Below, one piece after another: positions 12,531 to 25,300 of a stretch of 64,000 nucleotides of DNA. Source of the DNA: Rhododendron vialii. Lineage: Eukaryota; Streptophyta; Magnoliopsida; Ericales; Ericaceae. Both the position numbers and the translations under genes were made by a program. Location: positions 12,357,001-12,421,000 of the forward strand of contig NC_080563.1 of assembly GCF_030253575.1 (NCBI RefSeq), in the 5' to 3' direction. The notes below the pieces were generated by a model, which did not search any database, was not told where the DNA came from, and saw only the letters and a list, made by a program, of their open reading frames with translations. Each line of letters opens with the position of its first letter. Position 1 is the stretch's first letter.

Positions 12531-13080
12531 AATCAGTATTTATACCTATATCGTACTATACTACTACTTTTGAAAAAACAATTTGATGTTACAGGAGGGG
12601 AGGAGGGTACCCTTGAATAATAGTTTTCATTTAAATTCATTTAAGAGGGGGTGGTACTGGTAAAATGAAAAGTCGTGTTTGCTGCTGCGCATGGATTTGC
12701 ATTGATGGGTGTGTGGAGGATTACTGGTACAAAAAGTGGGGACAAGAAGATCTCAGGGCTATCTCCCCAGAAAGATACCCACCCACAATTTTAAGTACAC
12801 AACCCAACCCCAAACAGAACCCCTATTTCCTGTGTCCTTTAGTTTAGGGTACCCTACCCTATCCTACTGCTCTTTAGTCTCCTACTCCTACTACTTACAT
12901 TGCCCTTACCCTTCCTGCTGTACAACCCCAATCTGGTTGGACTCCTACAAAACCCTATTCCCTGGTGTTTTCGTAACATCAATGCCCTTCCCCTACCACT
13001 TTTGTCTTGTGTGGTGTCATGGTGTGAAACATGTGATGGTTAAAAAAACCTTCTTCAGGACACGCAACATTCGATATTTA

Positions 13081-13460
13081 CGCTAGTGATTATTTTATGC
13101 AGAATAATTTTTTGATTTTATTTTTATTTAATTTTTTTGCATTTGTTAATTTTACGAGAAATTTTTATATGATATGGGTGAGTAAGGATGAGAGGAACCG
13201 AAAAAGTAAAAAATTATGATTTTTACACAAGTATTTTGGAAAATATCCAAAAAAAATCTCGAAAAGTCAATTTTTGGACCTTTTCTTGAATATTTTCTAA
13301 AGTATTTGTGTAAAAGTTATAATTTTTAACTTTTTCGGTTCTTCTTATCCTTACTCACCCATATGACATAAAAGTTTGGCGTAAAACTAACAAATGCAAA
13401 AAAAAATTTGAATGAGGACAAAACCAAAAAATTATGATACATAAGTTAATCATTAACATG
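13081..13460. mobile_element. Foldback element, arms about 185 bp
   Basis: Left text such as TGCATTTGTTAATTTTACG and GAACCGAAAAAGTAAAAAAT is matched in reverse by AACTTTTTCGGTTC and CGTAAAACTAACAAATGCA. Complementarity fades outward to about 13081 and 13460. Related ends appear near 14440 and 61930-62160. Confidence 0.75.
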
Positions 13461-14879
13461 AACGGAGCAAATCTTGAGAACCATTAATCCATCATCCGCT
13501 ACTACTACTTGTTTCTTTTATTTTATGGATGTTGGTTCATCATTTGCACATTAGCCACGGCTCACGATAATTACTACTAGTACTTAGCATTTTTTCAAAA
13601 AATCATCGTTCCGACCGCCATCCATTGGGCAATGTATAATATACAAAAAAAAATGCGGGAAAAAAAAACCGAATAGAAATAGATGTTTTACAGATAACAA
13701 TATACTGATCCTGACTTATTACCCCCAAAATTGAAAAAACAAAGGGGAACAAAAAAAAATAATACTGATCCTACTTTTTATGCATTACAGTAACATTTTC
13801 TTACCTTGCGGAAAAGGACCTCCTGAAACATTTTTTTAATGCAAATTACTGATATACGGAGTACTTTTCAGATATATAAAAAATAAATATGTGACGGAAA
13901 ATTTATTTCACCGTCACAGTGCATGTGGTGCCCAAGGCAATTTATTAGTAAAAGGCTTCGTTCCAACTTCAGAAATGTTGCGTGGCAAATAATTCCACGG
14001 AAAAGTGAAGTGAGGTGAAGAAACAAAAGACCAAATTTACTATTTTTTGGTGTGTGTTATTTTGAAGAGAAATTTTGCAGAAAAATTGAAATTTCTTCAT
14101 TTTAGCAAGATTTATTTCGCATAAAAGTATTTTCCAATAGAAAAGTAAGTTTCTTGGTAACTTATCTCACATAAAGTCAAAAGTTGATTTTTCAATCATA
14201 TTCCACGATTTTCATTCAACTGACCGGGGCCTATGGAAAATCTATGTAGCGAGGCACCGCATATCTTTGGAAAAACTATTTAGCGTGGCATCGTCATATG
14301 ACTCATATGCCTCTTATTCACCACATATTTATGTGAGGCTTAACGTGTATGAATCACGCATGAGTGTGTGATGGGGAGAGACTTGGTGCATTGTTCTCCT
14401 AAGGTTTTTGGAGAGTTTTTTATTCTGGCTTTTGAATTTTGTCTTTATTCAATCTACTTTTGCGTTTGTTAGTTTTGTGTTAATTTTTTTTGTGGATTAT
14501 TGAGTGGTCTCATCAAGATGAATTAAAAGTGTAAAAAATTATGATTTTTACCCAAATATTTTAAAAAATATACTACATAAAGCATGGAAAATCCGCGTCT
14601 TTTACTTTTCTGATTTATCTTGCGCGGAACGAATTAATAATTCTTAAAATTTGACACAAAATTAATAAACGTGATTTTTTTTAAAATAATAAGGACAAAA
14701 TGCCAAAGAGTACAAAAAGCTAAGGAGAACATCTTTTTTGGTATCCGTGGGACCTTTGTACCTTTGTGGCTTCTGTAACCAATATTGCTGCAACCACAGT
14801 CAAGTGAACACATACACACATTTACACACACTCATGAGTGTCCGTCAATTTGTGTGCAGTAATTCTGTTCGCATAGACT

Positions 14880-15215
14880 TTTCCCACACAGATATGTGTG
14901 TGGGGCCCATTTTGGTCCCACACAAACGATCCGATCGTTTATTAAATGTAAAATATTTTTTCAAGGGTCTCACGAAAAATAAGCTCAATTCGATTCCTAT
15001 AGGTGCTCGATTCAATCATCTTACTTTTCATTATCCTGAAATTCGAATGAAGAGTTAGATGATTAAATCGAGAACTTATAATTATCGGATTGAACTGATT
15101 TTTTGCGGAAGCTTTTGAAAAAATATTTTATATTTAATAAACGGCTCGAATCATTTATATGAGACCCGTAGTGGGCTCCACAACAAATCTGTGCATTTTT
15201 ACTTTGTGTGTAGCA
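14880..15215. mobile_element. Inverted-repeat MITE of the GATCCGAGC(C/T)GTT family
   Basis: Arms include TTATTAAATGTAAAATATTT and its reversed partner around 15125-15145, with a CACGAAAAATAAGCTCAATT block that recurs in the 15.6 kb element. A fragment of the right end recurs at about 46175-46245. Confidence 0.65.
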
Positions 15216-15610
15216 TTACTGATTTGTGTGAGGCACTAGCATTTTTTTGCCCTAATTTTCCTTCACTTGTTCTCTTCAAAACCAAAAAAGGACCTTCTTT
15301 TTTTTGTTTTATACTCCGCAATAAAATACTTTATCCCATGCATATACGATCGACTTTATTTCGATACTCTGAATAAAATACTTTATCCCATGTATATACG
15401 ATCATTCGATCGCATACATATGCATGGTCTCAAAATAAATAAATGTAAAAAAATTAATTTTTCGCACTCCTCTTTTTATCATTCACACTCCTCTTTTTAT
15501 TTTTATTAACGTGAAATTACAACATTACCTATGGATGTGTGAAAAAAGTGGACTAATGAATAGGTACAATGATAATTTCGTGTGACTAAAAATAAAATAG
15601 AATAAAAAAA

Positions 15611-15873
15611 GCTAAGGAAACTGATAGTGGGAATTGACGGCCATAGGGGTCCGCTTCGGGCCTGCACGGATGATCCGAGCTGTTCAATAATTTAAAAACA
15701 CAATTAAGTGGGCTCGTGAAAAATCAGCTCAATCCAATCTTCCATTTTTTCATTCAGATTTCACTCATTTTTTTAAAAATTATTGAACTGCTCGAATTAT
15801 CCGTGAGGAACCTGTAGTGGGCCTTGCGTTGCTGTAGGTGCACGACCAGTAACCCTCGATTAGTTTCCGTAGC
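15611..15873. mobile_element. Inverted-repeat MITE, related to the 14.9 kb element
   Basis: GCTAAGGAAAC faces GTTTCCGTAGC; inner arms share GAGCTGTTCAATAATTT / AAATTATTGAACTGCTC. No clean duplication. Confidence 0.7.
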
Positions 15874-15994
15874 AGCTTTGAAAAAGAATCGCGAATAATA
15901 GAAAGGAGAATGCAAAAATCACCACCCTAAAATATATGAGTGTACATGTATAGCATCCACATCTCACCATCCATCCACATTTTTGTTTGAGAAT

Positions 15995-16385
15995 AAATTT
16001 GTCCGGACGCCACCACCATTTGTGGGCCCTACCGTACTTTCATTGTATAAATCTGAACCGGTCATCTTGTAGGACCCACAATATAGTGTATCCACGTATA
16101 AAATCAGCTTTATCAGACATTTATATACATATATCAAAAATGGAATTTTGGTTTATAAAACGGACGGTTTGGATTCTGTCGATAGTTTTTAAGTTGAAAT
16201 GTCCATGACCGTCTATTTTATAAATCAAAATTCAAATTTTAATACATTTATTTATGTCGGATCAAGTTGATTTTTGAGATGAATACGCTATCTTGCGAAC
16301 TTTACAAGATTAACGACTTTTAATTTATCGCAGTGAGAGCACGGTGGATCCCACAATAGAGGCTGAAACCTCATCCAACTCATCC
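15995..16385. mobile_element. Long inverted-repeat element, arms about 190 bp
   Basis: The left arm (TTTGTGGGCCCTACCGTACT.., ..AAAACGGACGGT) is mirrored on the right (..ACCGTCTATTTTATAA.., ..GCACGGTGGATCCCACAAT) around a centre near 16190. It ends about 145 bp before the big hAT. Confidence 0.7.
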
Positions 16386-16739
16386 GGAAAAACTCTGTGC
16401 GTAACTTTTTCTCTTTTTCTAGTTTTAACTTCATGACAATCCAAATCTATTTTTAGCAGGATCAGTAATTTCCCTTTTTTGTTTTGGTACTACAGTAATA
16501 ACTTAAAAATACTTTAATACATGTATATTAGGGCTGTCCAAAAAACCCACCCGACCGATGACCCGACCCGACCCGACCCGAAAATTCAGTATCGGACGGG
16601 TTAAAACAAGACATTCGGTCGGGTTCGGGTTGCAAATAACAAATCCGATAATTTTGTCGGTCGGGTTCGGGTTTTAAATGGTCGTAATTCGGGTCACCCG
16701 ACCGACCGAATTATTAAAGTACTATAAAAGCAAAAAATT

Positions 16740-17145
16740 AGGGATTTCTTTTCTCATTTCAGTCTTCACTTAGGGCTGAGTTCTGCCTTCTCCAGTTCTC
16801 CTTCTGGTCTCACGACTCTCACTGCCTCAGACCTCAGTCTCGATCTCCCTCTCTGCCGACAGGCCCGACACCCACGGGCCACGGCCCACCCCACCCGGCC
16901 ACCCCCACCCCACGCCAGTACGCCACCCAGCCCCACCCCACCCGGCCACCCCCACCCCCACCCCACACCACCCAGCCCCACCCCACTCTCTCCGACCGGC
17001 GACCAGATCTCCGATTCTCCGGCCAGTCCTCTCCTCTCCTGCTCTCCACAGTCCACTCCACCCGATCTTGCAGCCGATCGACACTCTGCCACTCTGGTAC
17101 CGTTGTAACTGGTACCGTGGACCGTGGTACGTCTCTGAGTCTCTC

Positions 17146-17183
<38 letters not shown>

Positions 17184-17240
17184 CTGCTCTCCGGTCTGAG
17201 CAGTCTCCACAGTTTTGAAGATTTTATATGATTTCATTTT
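16740..17240 (+). promoter_or_regulatory. GC- and pyrimidine-rich leader of the hAT transposase gene
   Basis: A stretch rich in CCACCCC words (16880-16985) is followed by a CT microsatellite (17139-17183) and lies between the left subterminal repeats and the transposase gene. It is probably promoter plus non-coding 5' exon; the transposase ATG is preceded by a good acceptor, so at least one 5'-UTR intron is implied. Glycine/tryptophan-rich antisense reading frames here are artefacts of the composition. Confidence 0.45.
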
Positions 17241-18044
17241 TTAACTGTTAAGTTTTTTCTAGATCTCCAGATTCTCCGATCTCCACAGTCCACTCTCTTG
17301 TTCTCGTTCACAGCCGATCGACGCCTAAATCAGTAAATTTGGTACGTCTCTCTCTCAGACTCTCTGATCAAAGAATTTAACTGCTTGTGTTTTCGTTTCT
17401 TGGGTTTATAGTTTCCTATTACATTTTGTCTTGTTATTCTCGTTTTGTGTTAGTATATACTAGCGCCCGGGACTCACGCGATTCTTGTGCAAATGAAAAG
17501 CTGTGGGTAATTTTAAAAATCGAAAATGTGAGCCAGTTTCGTAACTGGCAACTGCTGTCCAAGCTGAAACGTTGCTCTCCTCCCTTTACAAAATAGTATA
17601 GATTTTAGCAGTAGAGAGAAATGCAGGCGATACCAAACTACTATCACTAGGAACAGAGAACTACGAGAGGCTTTAGATTTTCGACCACTCGGACAGACTC
17701 TCTGATCAAAAAATTTGAACTGCTTAATTTCCCGGTGTGCTTGGATCAACTTTAAGCGCAATGCTGAAAGTTAAATTTTATATAGCTGCATGTGTGGTGT
17801 GCTATTGGTTTCTTGGCTGCTGTCATAGCTGTTGGTAGTTCGTCGATGCTTTGCGGGGAGAGTATTATTGTCAAGCACAAAGCGCAATGTGTGAAGCTAT
17901 GCACGTGACAGTGCATAAGAATCTGCTCCAATTTTTAATTATAGTACTACTTTTATTTGATGGTTCAAGGAATTGGAATGCTACAATTAAGTTGGAAATA
18001 TTGCAATTGCTGGAATAGGGATGTTATTTTGCAGTTTCGGATGT

Positions 18045-18393
18045 GCCGTTGTTGTTGTTGTTGCTGCTGGCTGCTGCTGCTATTGTTGTTGTTGTTGTTA
18101 TTGTTGTTGTTGTGTATCAATCTGCTAGTTAGTTCCTAGCTAGATGTTCTGTCTGGTACATTTGTGTTACTTTTCTTGTATTAGGTTTTAGTGCAGTGTG
18201 GTTGACTTCTCGATCGCCAACTGTTATTGTTATTATTGTTATTGTTGTTGCTGCTGCTGCTGCTGTTGTTGTTGCTGTTGTTGTTGTGTATTAGTCTGCT
18301 AGTTAGTTCCTAGCTAGATGTTCCGTCTGGTACATTTGTGGTACTTTTCTTCTATTAGGTTTTAGTGTAGTGTGGTTGGCTTCTCGATCACCA
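18045..18393. repeat. 174-bp tandem duplication with TTG/CTG microsatellites in the hAT leader intron
   Basis: Two copies begin with TTG/CTG trinucleotide tracts followed by the same unique text (CTGCTAGTTAGTTCCTAGCT at 18123 and 18297), so the period is 174 bp. The copies differ by only a few substitutions. It lies upstream of the transposase acceptor, within the presumed 5'-UTR intron. Confidence 0.85.
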
Positions 18394-18541
18394 ACAGCAC
18401 ACATGTAGAACTTTTTGGATTAGACATGCAAAGTTGCAAATACTATATATACATAGAATTTTGCTTTTCAAATGCTATGTTTCCCTTTTTTAAATTTAAC
18501 TGATAAAACCATCTGATCATCACTTTTGTTTGTTTTAGGTG

Positions 18542-20909
18542 ATGGAGCCAGTTTTTGATTTCCATCCTGGGGGGGAACTTGAGGATGATGTTGTTGATAT
18601 CGAAGAACTTGAACTTCAAGGTAATCCTAATCCTGCTGTGACTACCCTTGCCGATGTTGTCAATGTTGAAGATGATACGGTACAAAAAGTAAATCAAGTT
18701 AGGAGAAAAACCAATAAAAGAAAGTTTCCACCACAAATTCCCAAAGGCCCTAAGCCAAAAAAAGATCGACATCGATCTCCTGCCTGGGATCACTTCGAAA
18801 AAATAGTAGAGGGCAATGATACATGGGGTGAGTGTAACTATTGCAAGAAACGATATGCGGCTGATAGTAAAAAACATGGCGTTAGTAATTTGAAAGCTCA
18901 CATCCCCGTTTGCCCGTTATATCCTCTTAAAGACCAACATGGACAACAAAACCTTGCATTCAAAGTCAACGAGGGGGGCGGTGTTGATGTTGTGACAAGT
19001 GTATTTTCTTTTAAAGAGTGTAAGAAAGCTCTTGCAGAAATGGTGATTATTGATGAACTACCGTTTAGGTTTGTTGAGGGGATTGGGTTCAGAAAATTTT
19101 GTAAGGTCATGCAACCGAAGTTCACACCGGTCCCTTCTCGCCAAACAATTACTAGAGAGGTGGTTGCAATTAAAGACTACGAGAAGGGAAAATTGAAAAA
19201 ATTATTAAAGGGCCGTAGGATTTGCCTCACGACTGATACATGGACATCAATTCAAAACCTTAACTATATGTGTTTGACTGCACACTTCATTGATGATGAT
19301 TGGAAGTTGCAAAAGAGAATCTTAAACTTTTGTCAAATTGAAGATCATAAGGGAGCTACAATAGGCAAGAAAATTGAGTCATTATTGCTTGAGTGGAATG
19401 TTGATGGTATTTTTACAATGACGGTAGATAATGCTAGTTCGAATGGCACGGCTATTGAGTACTTGAAAAGAAAAACAATGGATTGGAAAAGGACTGTCTC
19501 GGGTCATGAATATATGCATATGCGATGTTGTGCACACATTTTGAATCTTATTGTCGTTGAGGGGTTGAAAGATATGAGTGAATCTATTTTGCGTGTTCGT
19601 GATGTTGTGAGATATGTGAGATCTTCTCCACAAAGAATGGAGACTTTCAAGAAGTGTGTGGAGAAGGAGAAAATTAAATCGAAACAAACTGTGTGTCTTG
19701 ATGTGTGTACGCGATGGAATTCCACTTACTTAATGTTAGAAGTAGCCATCAAGTTTGAGAAGGCATTCCAAAGAATGGGGGAGGAAGACAGTAATTTCAT
19801 AAAATTCTTTGGCATAAAAGAAGGCGATGAGGATTTGTCATTGGAGGGTGAGGGTGACCAAAGTGGGAGCCATAGCCATAGGGTTCCAACTCCAAGACAA
19901 GCAACTGTCCCAAACAAGCTTGATTGGAAGAATTGTGGGTTGTTTGTTACATTCTTGAAACTTTTCTATGATGCAACCAAGAAATTTTCAGCTTCTCTTT
20001 TTGTCACATCCAATGTGTTCTTTCATGAGTTGTTTGAGGTTGATACCCGTATAAATGAATCAATTCTCAGCCGAGATTCTTTTATGTCTAAGATGGCAAT
20101 TGAAATGAAGAGAAAATTTGAGACGTATTGGGGGGATGTAGAGAAATTTAATCCCTTACTTTATGTGGCGGTGGCACTTGATCCCCGATATAAGTTAAGG
20201 TTGGTGAAATTTTGCTATACAAGATCCAAAGGAAAGGCGGTGGGTGAGAAAATGGAGAAACAAGTGAAGGATGTTTTGAACAAGTTGTATGATTTTTATG
20301 AAAAAGAGGGTGAAGTTAGACAAAATGTGTCTAGTTCAAGTTCAATGCCGAGAGTAATGGAGGAGAATGAGGATTGTGAACGTCGCTTGAATTTAGCTAG
20401 CGAATTTGACACTTACTTGGAGGAAGAGTATTCTAGTGTTTGTTCCTCGGAAGTAGATAAGTACTTGGTGGATTTGTGCGAACGTAGGGACAATCCAGAT
20501 TTTGATATCTTGGTATGGTGGAAGAACAATTCCAACAAGTATCCAATCTTGTCAAAAATGGCGCGTGATGTATTAGCTATGCCCGTGTCTACCGTTGCTT
20601 CCGAATCAGCCTTTAGTACGGGTGGTCGCGTACTTGATCCATTTCGAAGTTCACTCTCACCGTCAATGGTCGAGACTCTTGTATGCACCCAAAATTGGCT
20701 TTTAAGCACGGTTCCAATCTCTCTTCGACAATCTATGGATAAAGTTGAAGATCTTGAACGAGGTAATTTAATTCAATTGATCTAGTCTACTTACTATTTC
20801 GTTTTTAAGTGTTTAATTCAATTGGCTTTTAAGTGTTTTTTGTTTTTGTTTTTCAGAACTCTTACAAACTGAATCAATTGATGATGCAACGCAAGTTTCT
20901 AGGGATTGA
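18542..20909 (+). CDS. hAT transposase with BED zinc finger (ZBED/RICESLEEPER-like), 757 aa
   Basis: Coding exon 18542-20762 plus a short last exon 20857-20909 (intron GTAATT..TTTCAG); without splicing the frame stops at 20785 (747 aa). ATG 18542 lies 3 bp after an intron acceptor (AG at 18537-18538). Seen: Lys-rich N-terminus; BED-type finger with Cys98, Cys101, His120, Cys124; RNase-H-like core with TTDTWTS (Asp232), VDNASSN (Asp296), CCAHILNLIV (Cys330, His332); and the C-terminal dimerisation block with ASESAFSTGGR (Glu688) and QNWL. Known: Asp/Asp/Glu at these motifs is the catalytic triad of hAT transposases, which cut and paste DNA ending in matching terminal repeats. All three residues and the finger are intact. 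It lies inside its own element, so this is an active-type transposon gene and not a domesticated host gene. Confidence 0.93.
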
Positions 20910-22045
20910 GTGATGGGCCTTTGGAGTTTGGACATTGGACCTTGGTAAAACATTTAACATTATGTTATTTTGTAATCTTCGAAATTTTCAATTTAATTGT
21001 GTGATTTTTCTTTCTATGTAACAGGTTTGGTCAGTTTACATGGGATTGGGGAGCACTTTGGACATTCAACTACTGGACTAGTTTATTTAATTATGGACGT
21101 GCGTGTTTGGTTGCTTTTAATTATTATGGACTTGTAGTTTTTTAATCACTTTGGAGTTGTAATTTGGACTTGTAAAGTTGTAATTGCTTGCCTAGTAGAC
21201 AGTAGTGAACTGGAAACATTAGGACTTGTTGTATGGCTGTTGAAAAAACAAGGGAGGAGAGACTAGAGAGTAGAGAGGCTGGTCATTGCCTCATTGGTGT
21301 GTGGCTGTGTGCTGTGTTTGGTTTGATTTTTTTTTGCTATGTGGTTGTGTTTGGTTTCTTCTTTCTTTTTTTCCAACTTAATCTTGCTAGAAATCTCTTG
21401 CTGCCTTGCTGGGAATGTACTAATGTAGTAGACTAGTAGTGGACTGAAAACAGGGAAGACAGGGAAATCTCTTACTGGAAATGTTTAATTTTTTTTGAAC
21501 TTTTTTTGACGGGAGTTCTCTTGCTGGAAAGTGGAAATGTCCAATTCCAATTAATGAACTTTTTTTGATATGGCTTGGTGGAAGTTGACTGGAAATGTGT
21601 AAAACTTTTTGGCTGATGAATGAATGGTGATTGGCTGATTGCTGGAAAATTGGGTATTGAGCCATTCGGCCCAATGTAATTAGTGAATTTTTTTTTATAT
21701 GGCTTTGGTGAAAGCCCAAATAAGGGCATTGGGCCTTGTGGCCTGCTATGAAACTTACAAATTTAGGAGATTTAGAGCCCAAAATATATAAGAAAATGGG
21801 AAAAAATAGCCCAGAAAAATGAATGTGGCCCAAAAATAATAGGCCCACTGAAATGGCCCAATCCGACGACCCGACCGGACCCGACCAAACCCGCCCGACC
21901 ACAAACCCGCCCGAACCCGACCAGAAGTTCGGTCGGTTGCGGGTTGCTGTTTAACCAACCCGAAAAATGTCGGGTCGGGTCCGACCCGACCCGAATCCGG
22001 CCAAATCCGCCCGATGGACAGCCCTAATGTATATACACGAACACG

Positions 22046-22054
22046 TATATATAT
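22046..22054 (+). promoter_or_regulatory. Probable TATA box of the APT gene
   Basis: TATATATAT lies 248 bp upstream of the APT ATG and 20 bp downstream of the right end of the hAT transposon. A start near 22080 would give a leader of about 220 nt that is CT-rich (22155-22177, 22275-22289), as is usual for plant leaders. Before the hAT insertion the DNA upstream of this box would have been the sequence now ending at 16528. Confidence 0.5.
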
Positions 22055-22301
22055 CGCAATCGTCTTCATAATTACCGAGAGACATTTGCCTTCCGCTCTC
22101 CTCTCCCTAGTTCTTGTGCAGAGCGCCCCCCACCGCCCTCTCCCTCCTCCCCACAGAACCTCTCTCTCTCTCTCTCTAACTGACCTCCCTCACCCTTCCT
22201 CTACCCAACACTTCCTTCTCTCTCCTCTACTCCACACTGACGAGTAGATACGCTCACATATACATACACACGGCTTCCTCTCTCTCTAATCTCCCTCCAC
22301 A

Positions 22302-25300
22302 ATGTCGGCCCTCAGCGACGACGATTCCCGCATCCCCGCCATCAAATCTAAAATCCGCGTCGTCCCCAACTTCCCCAAACCAGGTACATATATACATATA
22401 CATCTTCATTCGCGCAGTGCGTGTGCGCAAGAATGGAAAACGCACACACTAGGTACCTAGTGTTGCTTGTCAGTTGTAATATTGAATCGTTTTGTTGAAC
22501 ACAGGGATCATGTTCCAGGACATAACCACACTGTTACTCGATCCGAAGGCCTTCAAGGACACAATCGATTTGTTCGTCGAGCGGTACACGGGGAAAAACA
22601 TATCGGTAGTGGCAGGTACATACTTCGTATAACTCCGTAGATTTGATCGTCTAGATTCTTTGAACAGTTTGCTGTAATTTTTTTTTTATTCCGTTGAGAA
22701 TAATAAATTAATCCCTGGTAGGCTCCGTGGTTCAATGAAAGTCGGTTACAGCAATAAAAATATATACAATATACGATGATTAGTTTTTTTTTTTAAATGA
22801 ACTGGTGCGCATGTGGACCACATTACTGGTTTTGTTTTGTTCATCTCTCATCGGCTTATATTGTAGGCGCCTAGATTTTTTTCCTGTTGGAAATTCTACC
22901 TCTATCCTTTTGAGGCCGTAGGGCTGCAAACCAACGGAGCTGCTCGCTCATTGCTCGCTCGTGGCTCGGCTCGACTCGTTTAGTAACCGAGCTTGAGTCT
23001 TAGGCTTGTTTAGTAAACGAACCGAGCTCAACACTAAAAAACTGGGCTTGTAAATATAGACTTGGCTCGTTTAAAGAGGCTCGGTAAGTAAATTAACCTG
23101 GCTGGGCTCGGGAAGGGCTCGGCTCGTTTATAAAACAAACCGAACTCGAACACTATAAAGCTCGGCTCAGCTCGTTTTCATCCTTAGGAGAGGGGAGGGG
23201 TTAGTGAGAGTTGAACTTTCGACCCGGTAGATGGAGGAGCGAGCTAAACCACCGAGCTATGCCTCAACATCGGGTACATAGATCATCTCTCTGGAAAAAA
23301 AAAAACGAACCTGATATATAGAAAACATGGTGTATCGATCATTTATGGGGAAAAAAGCTAGATCTACGAATTAAATCGAGTAGATATGATTTTAGTGTCT
23401 CACCATATTTGCCTGTGAAACAGTAAATGACAATACGTTCTGGGAGGGTGGCCTTGGTGGGGCCCACATCAGTATTAACGATATAGTAGTACTTTTTGTT
23501 ATTACCACGATTGCATAAGTTTCCTGGGTGACTTTTTTGAATACTTTTTAGGGGATATATGGGAAATGACAGTGGGTTTGGAGTGATTTTGATTTTGACT
23601 ATGGAGGGTTGTTAGTGGGTTGTGTTTGTTGATTACTTTTCTGTGGAGAGATTATGAGCGGTTCAGGACATGTGCTCAGCGATCCAATTTGGGTGGATGG
23701 TGGTTGATGATGGATGCCCACCTCACGGACCCACCCGTGTTGAGGTTAGGCCAATCCTTTGGCTCTATTATATTGGCAATTAACTACAGTTAGCCGTAGG
23801 ATGAATTGATGCCAACCCCTTATTTATTCGCCTTTTCGCCATATGCATTGATTTCGACACGGTCAATTATTGTTGGTAATGAAGGTATTTCCTTTTGGTC
23901 CAGAGTTCACTTTTTCTTTTGTTGGCTATGAGGCCCAGAGTTCCCCTTATGTTCAAGCAATTGGCTTTTTCTGTTCCTTTCAATTTTGTTTTGTTACCTC
24001 ATACTGGGTTTGTCCAATATTTTGAAAGTTCACTGAACAGTAAACCCTTGTGAAAGAACCTGGTGCATATAATGTTCAGTTTAATTCTCCACTACCATTT
24101 CAACTGTTTCTACATAACCAACAGAAAATATGTTACAAAGATTGTGTATCGGTTTAGTCTGATTGGTTTGGTTGTAACAGATTAGGGGTATAGCTTTGGT
24201 TTTGTTGGCTTGGGCTCTCAAGGATATTCCCTTAGCCATGTTTTTTGGTGTGGTTCTTTTTGTAAAAGAATTATCTTACCAAAATGAAAAAAGAAAAGAT
24301 TGATTCCTCAAATGAAAGCTGAGAGACATGTAGTAAATTATTCGAGAGATGCTACATACACTACCATCCATCCACTACATTTTTTATGAGGCTCACTCCG
24401 GCCCCGAAAAAAATACAGAAAATGTCCATAAATTTTAGAATAATATTTTATGGGACCCTGGAAAAAATCAGCTCCAAAGAATAATGGTAAGTATTATTTT
24501 TTGATTTGTAGGGACAAAACTGTTTAACTGCACAGTTTCGCTCTTACGAATCAAGAAATAATACTTACCGATATTTGTTGGAGCTGATTTTTTACAGAGC
24601 CTCATAATATATTATTTTAAAATTTATGAATATTTTTCTGTATTTTTTTGGGATCCAATGTGAGCCATACAAAATACGTAGTGGATGGTGTAGTGGTTGG
24701 ATGTAGTGTACCTAGACTTATTGAAATTATTCGGAATCTCAATGCACACAACATTTTGTAATTGATACATTGACGAGAGGAAGATGATCTTTGGGTCATT
24801 ATTGTTTTGCCCTGAATTCCTCCTACTCACACTTCTAAGAACTAATGGGAAAGTCAAATGAGTTACCATTAAATCTTCATTGCTAGGGCCCTCATCTCCC
24901 ATTTTCACCATTGTTGATTAAAAAGTACGATGTGGATCCACATATATTAGTTTCTTACTTTGATATGATACATGTCCATTATACTTTGTCTCTTTGTTTG
25001 ATTATGTAGGCAAGTCGTCGTCTAGGTTATACAGTGCATTTGTTTTTTCCTGGGAATCTCCATACATCACGTATAGATTGATATGGAAAAATAGCGGTCC
25101 CCCTACCCCTAGAGAGAATTTAGAGATTAGGATGACAGACTCCTTTAATAGTTGATGTTATCCTATATGTAGGTGCATGTTCACAGTTTTTGGCTCATTG
25201 GAAAAAAGATTAACTGGCAGCCACACAAGAGGACGGCGAGCTCTCCATCATGGGGCATGGGAAAAGTGAATAGTTAGATGCGTAAGGCATTCAGTTCGTA

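Larger units (their letters stand above)
16529..22026 (+). mobile_element. Complete hAT transposon, 5498 bp, with intact transposase gene
   Basis: Terminal inverted repeats TAGGGCTGTCCA (16529-16540) and TGGACAGCCCTA (22015-22026) match perfectly over 12 bp. They are flanked by a perfect 8-bp target duplication ATGTATAT (16521-16528 and 22027-22034), the hAT signature. About 180 bp inside each end is built from CCCGACCCG / CGGGTCGGGTT-type words, probable transposase-binding repeats. Inside are a GC-rich, pyrimidine-rich leader (16740-17230), an intron-like stretch with TTG repeats, the transposase gene and an AT-rich 3' part. Perfect duplication and an open transposase suggest a recent and possibly still active insertion. 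It lies just upstream of APT. Confidence 0.95.

Noticed and set aside
16766..17237. Minus-strand glycine/tryptophan-rich frames (up to 136 aa)
   Set aside because: They are translations of the CCACCCC-rich leader and CT repeat of the hAT element; no family, low complexity.
18443..20709. Several minus-strand frames of 63-152 aa
   Set aside because: Antisense shadows of the transposase gene, which has complete catalytic motifs on the plus strand.
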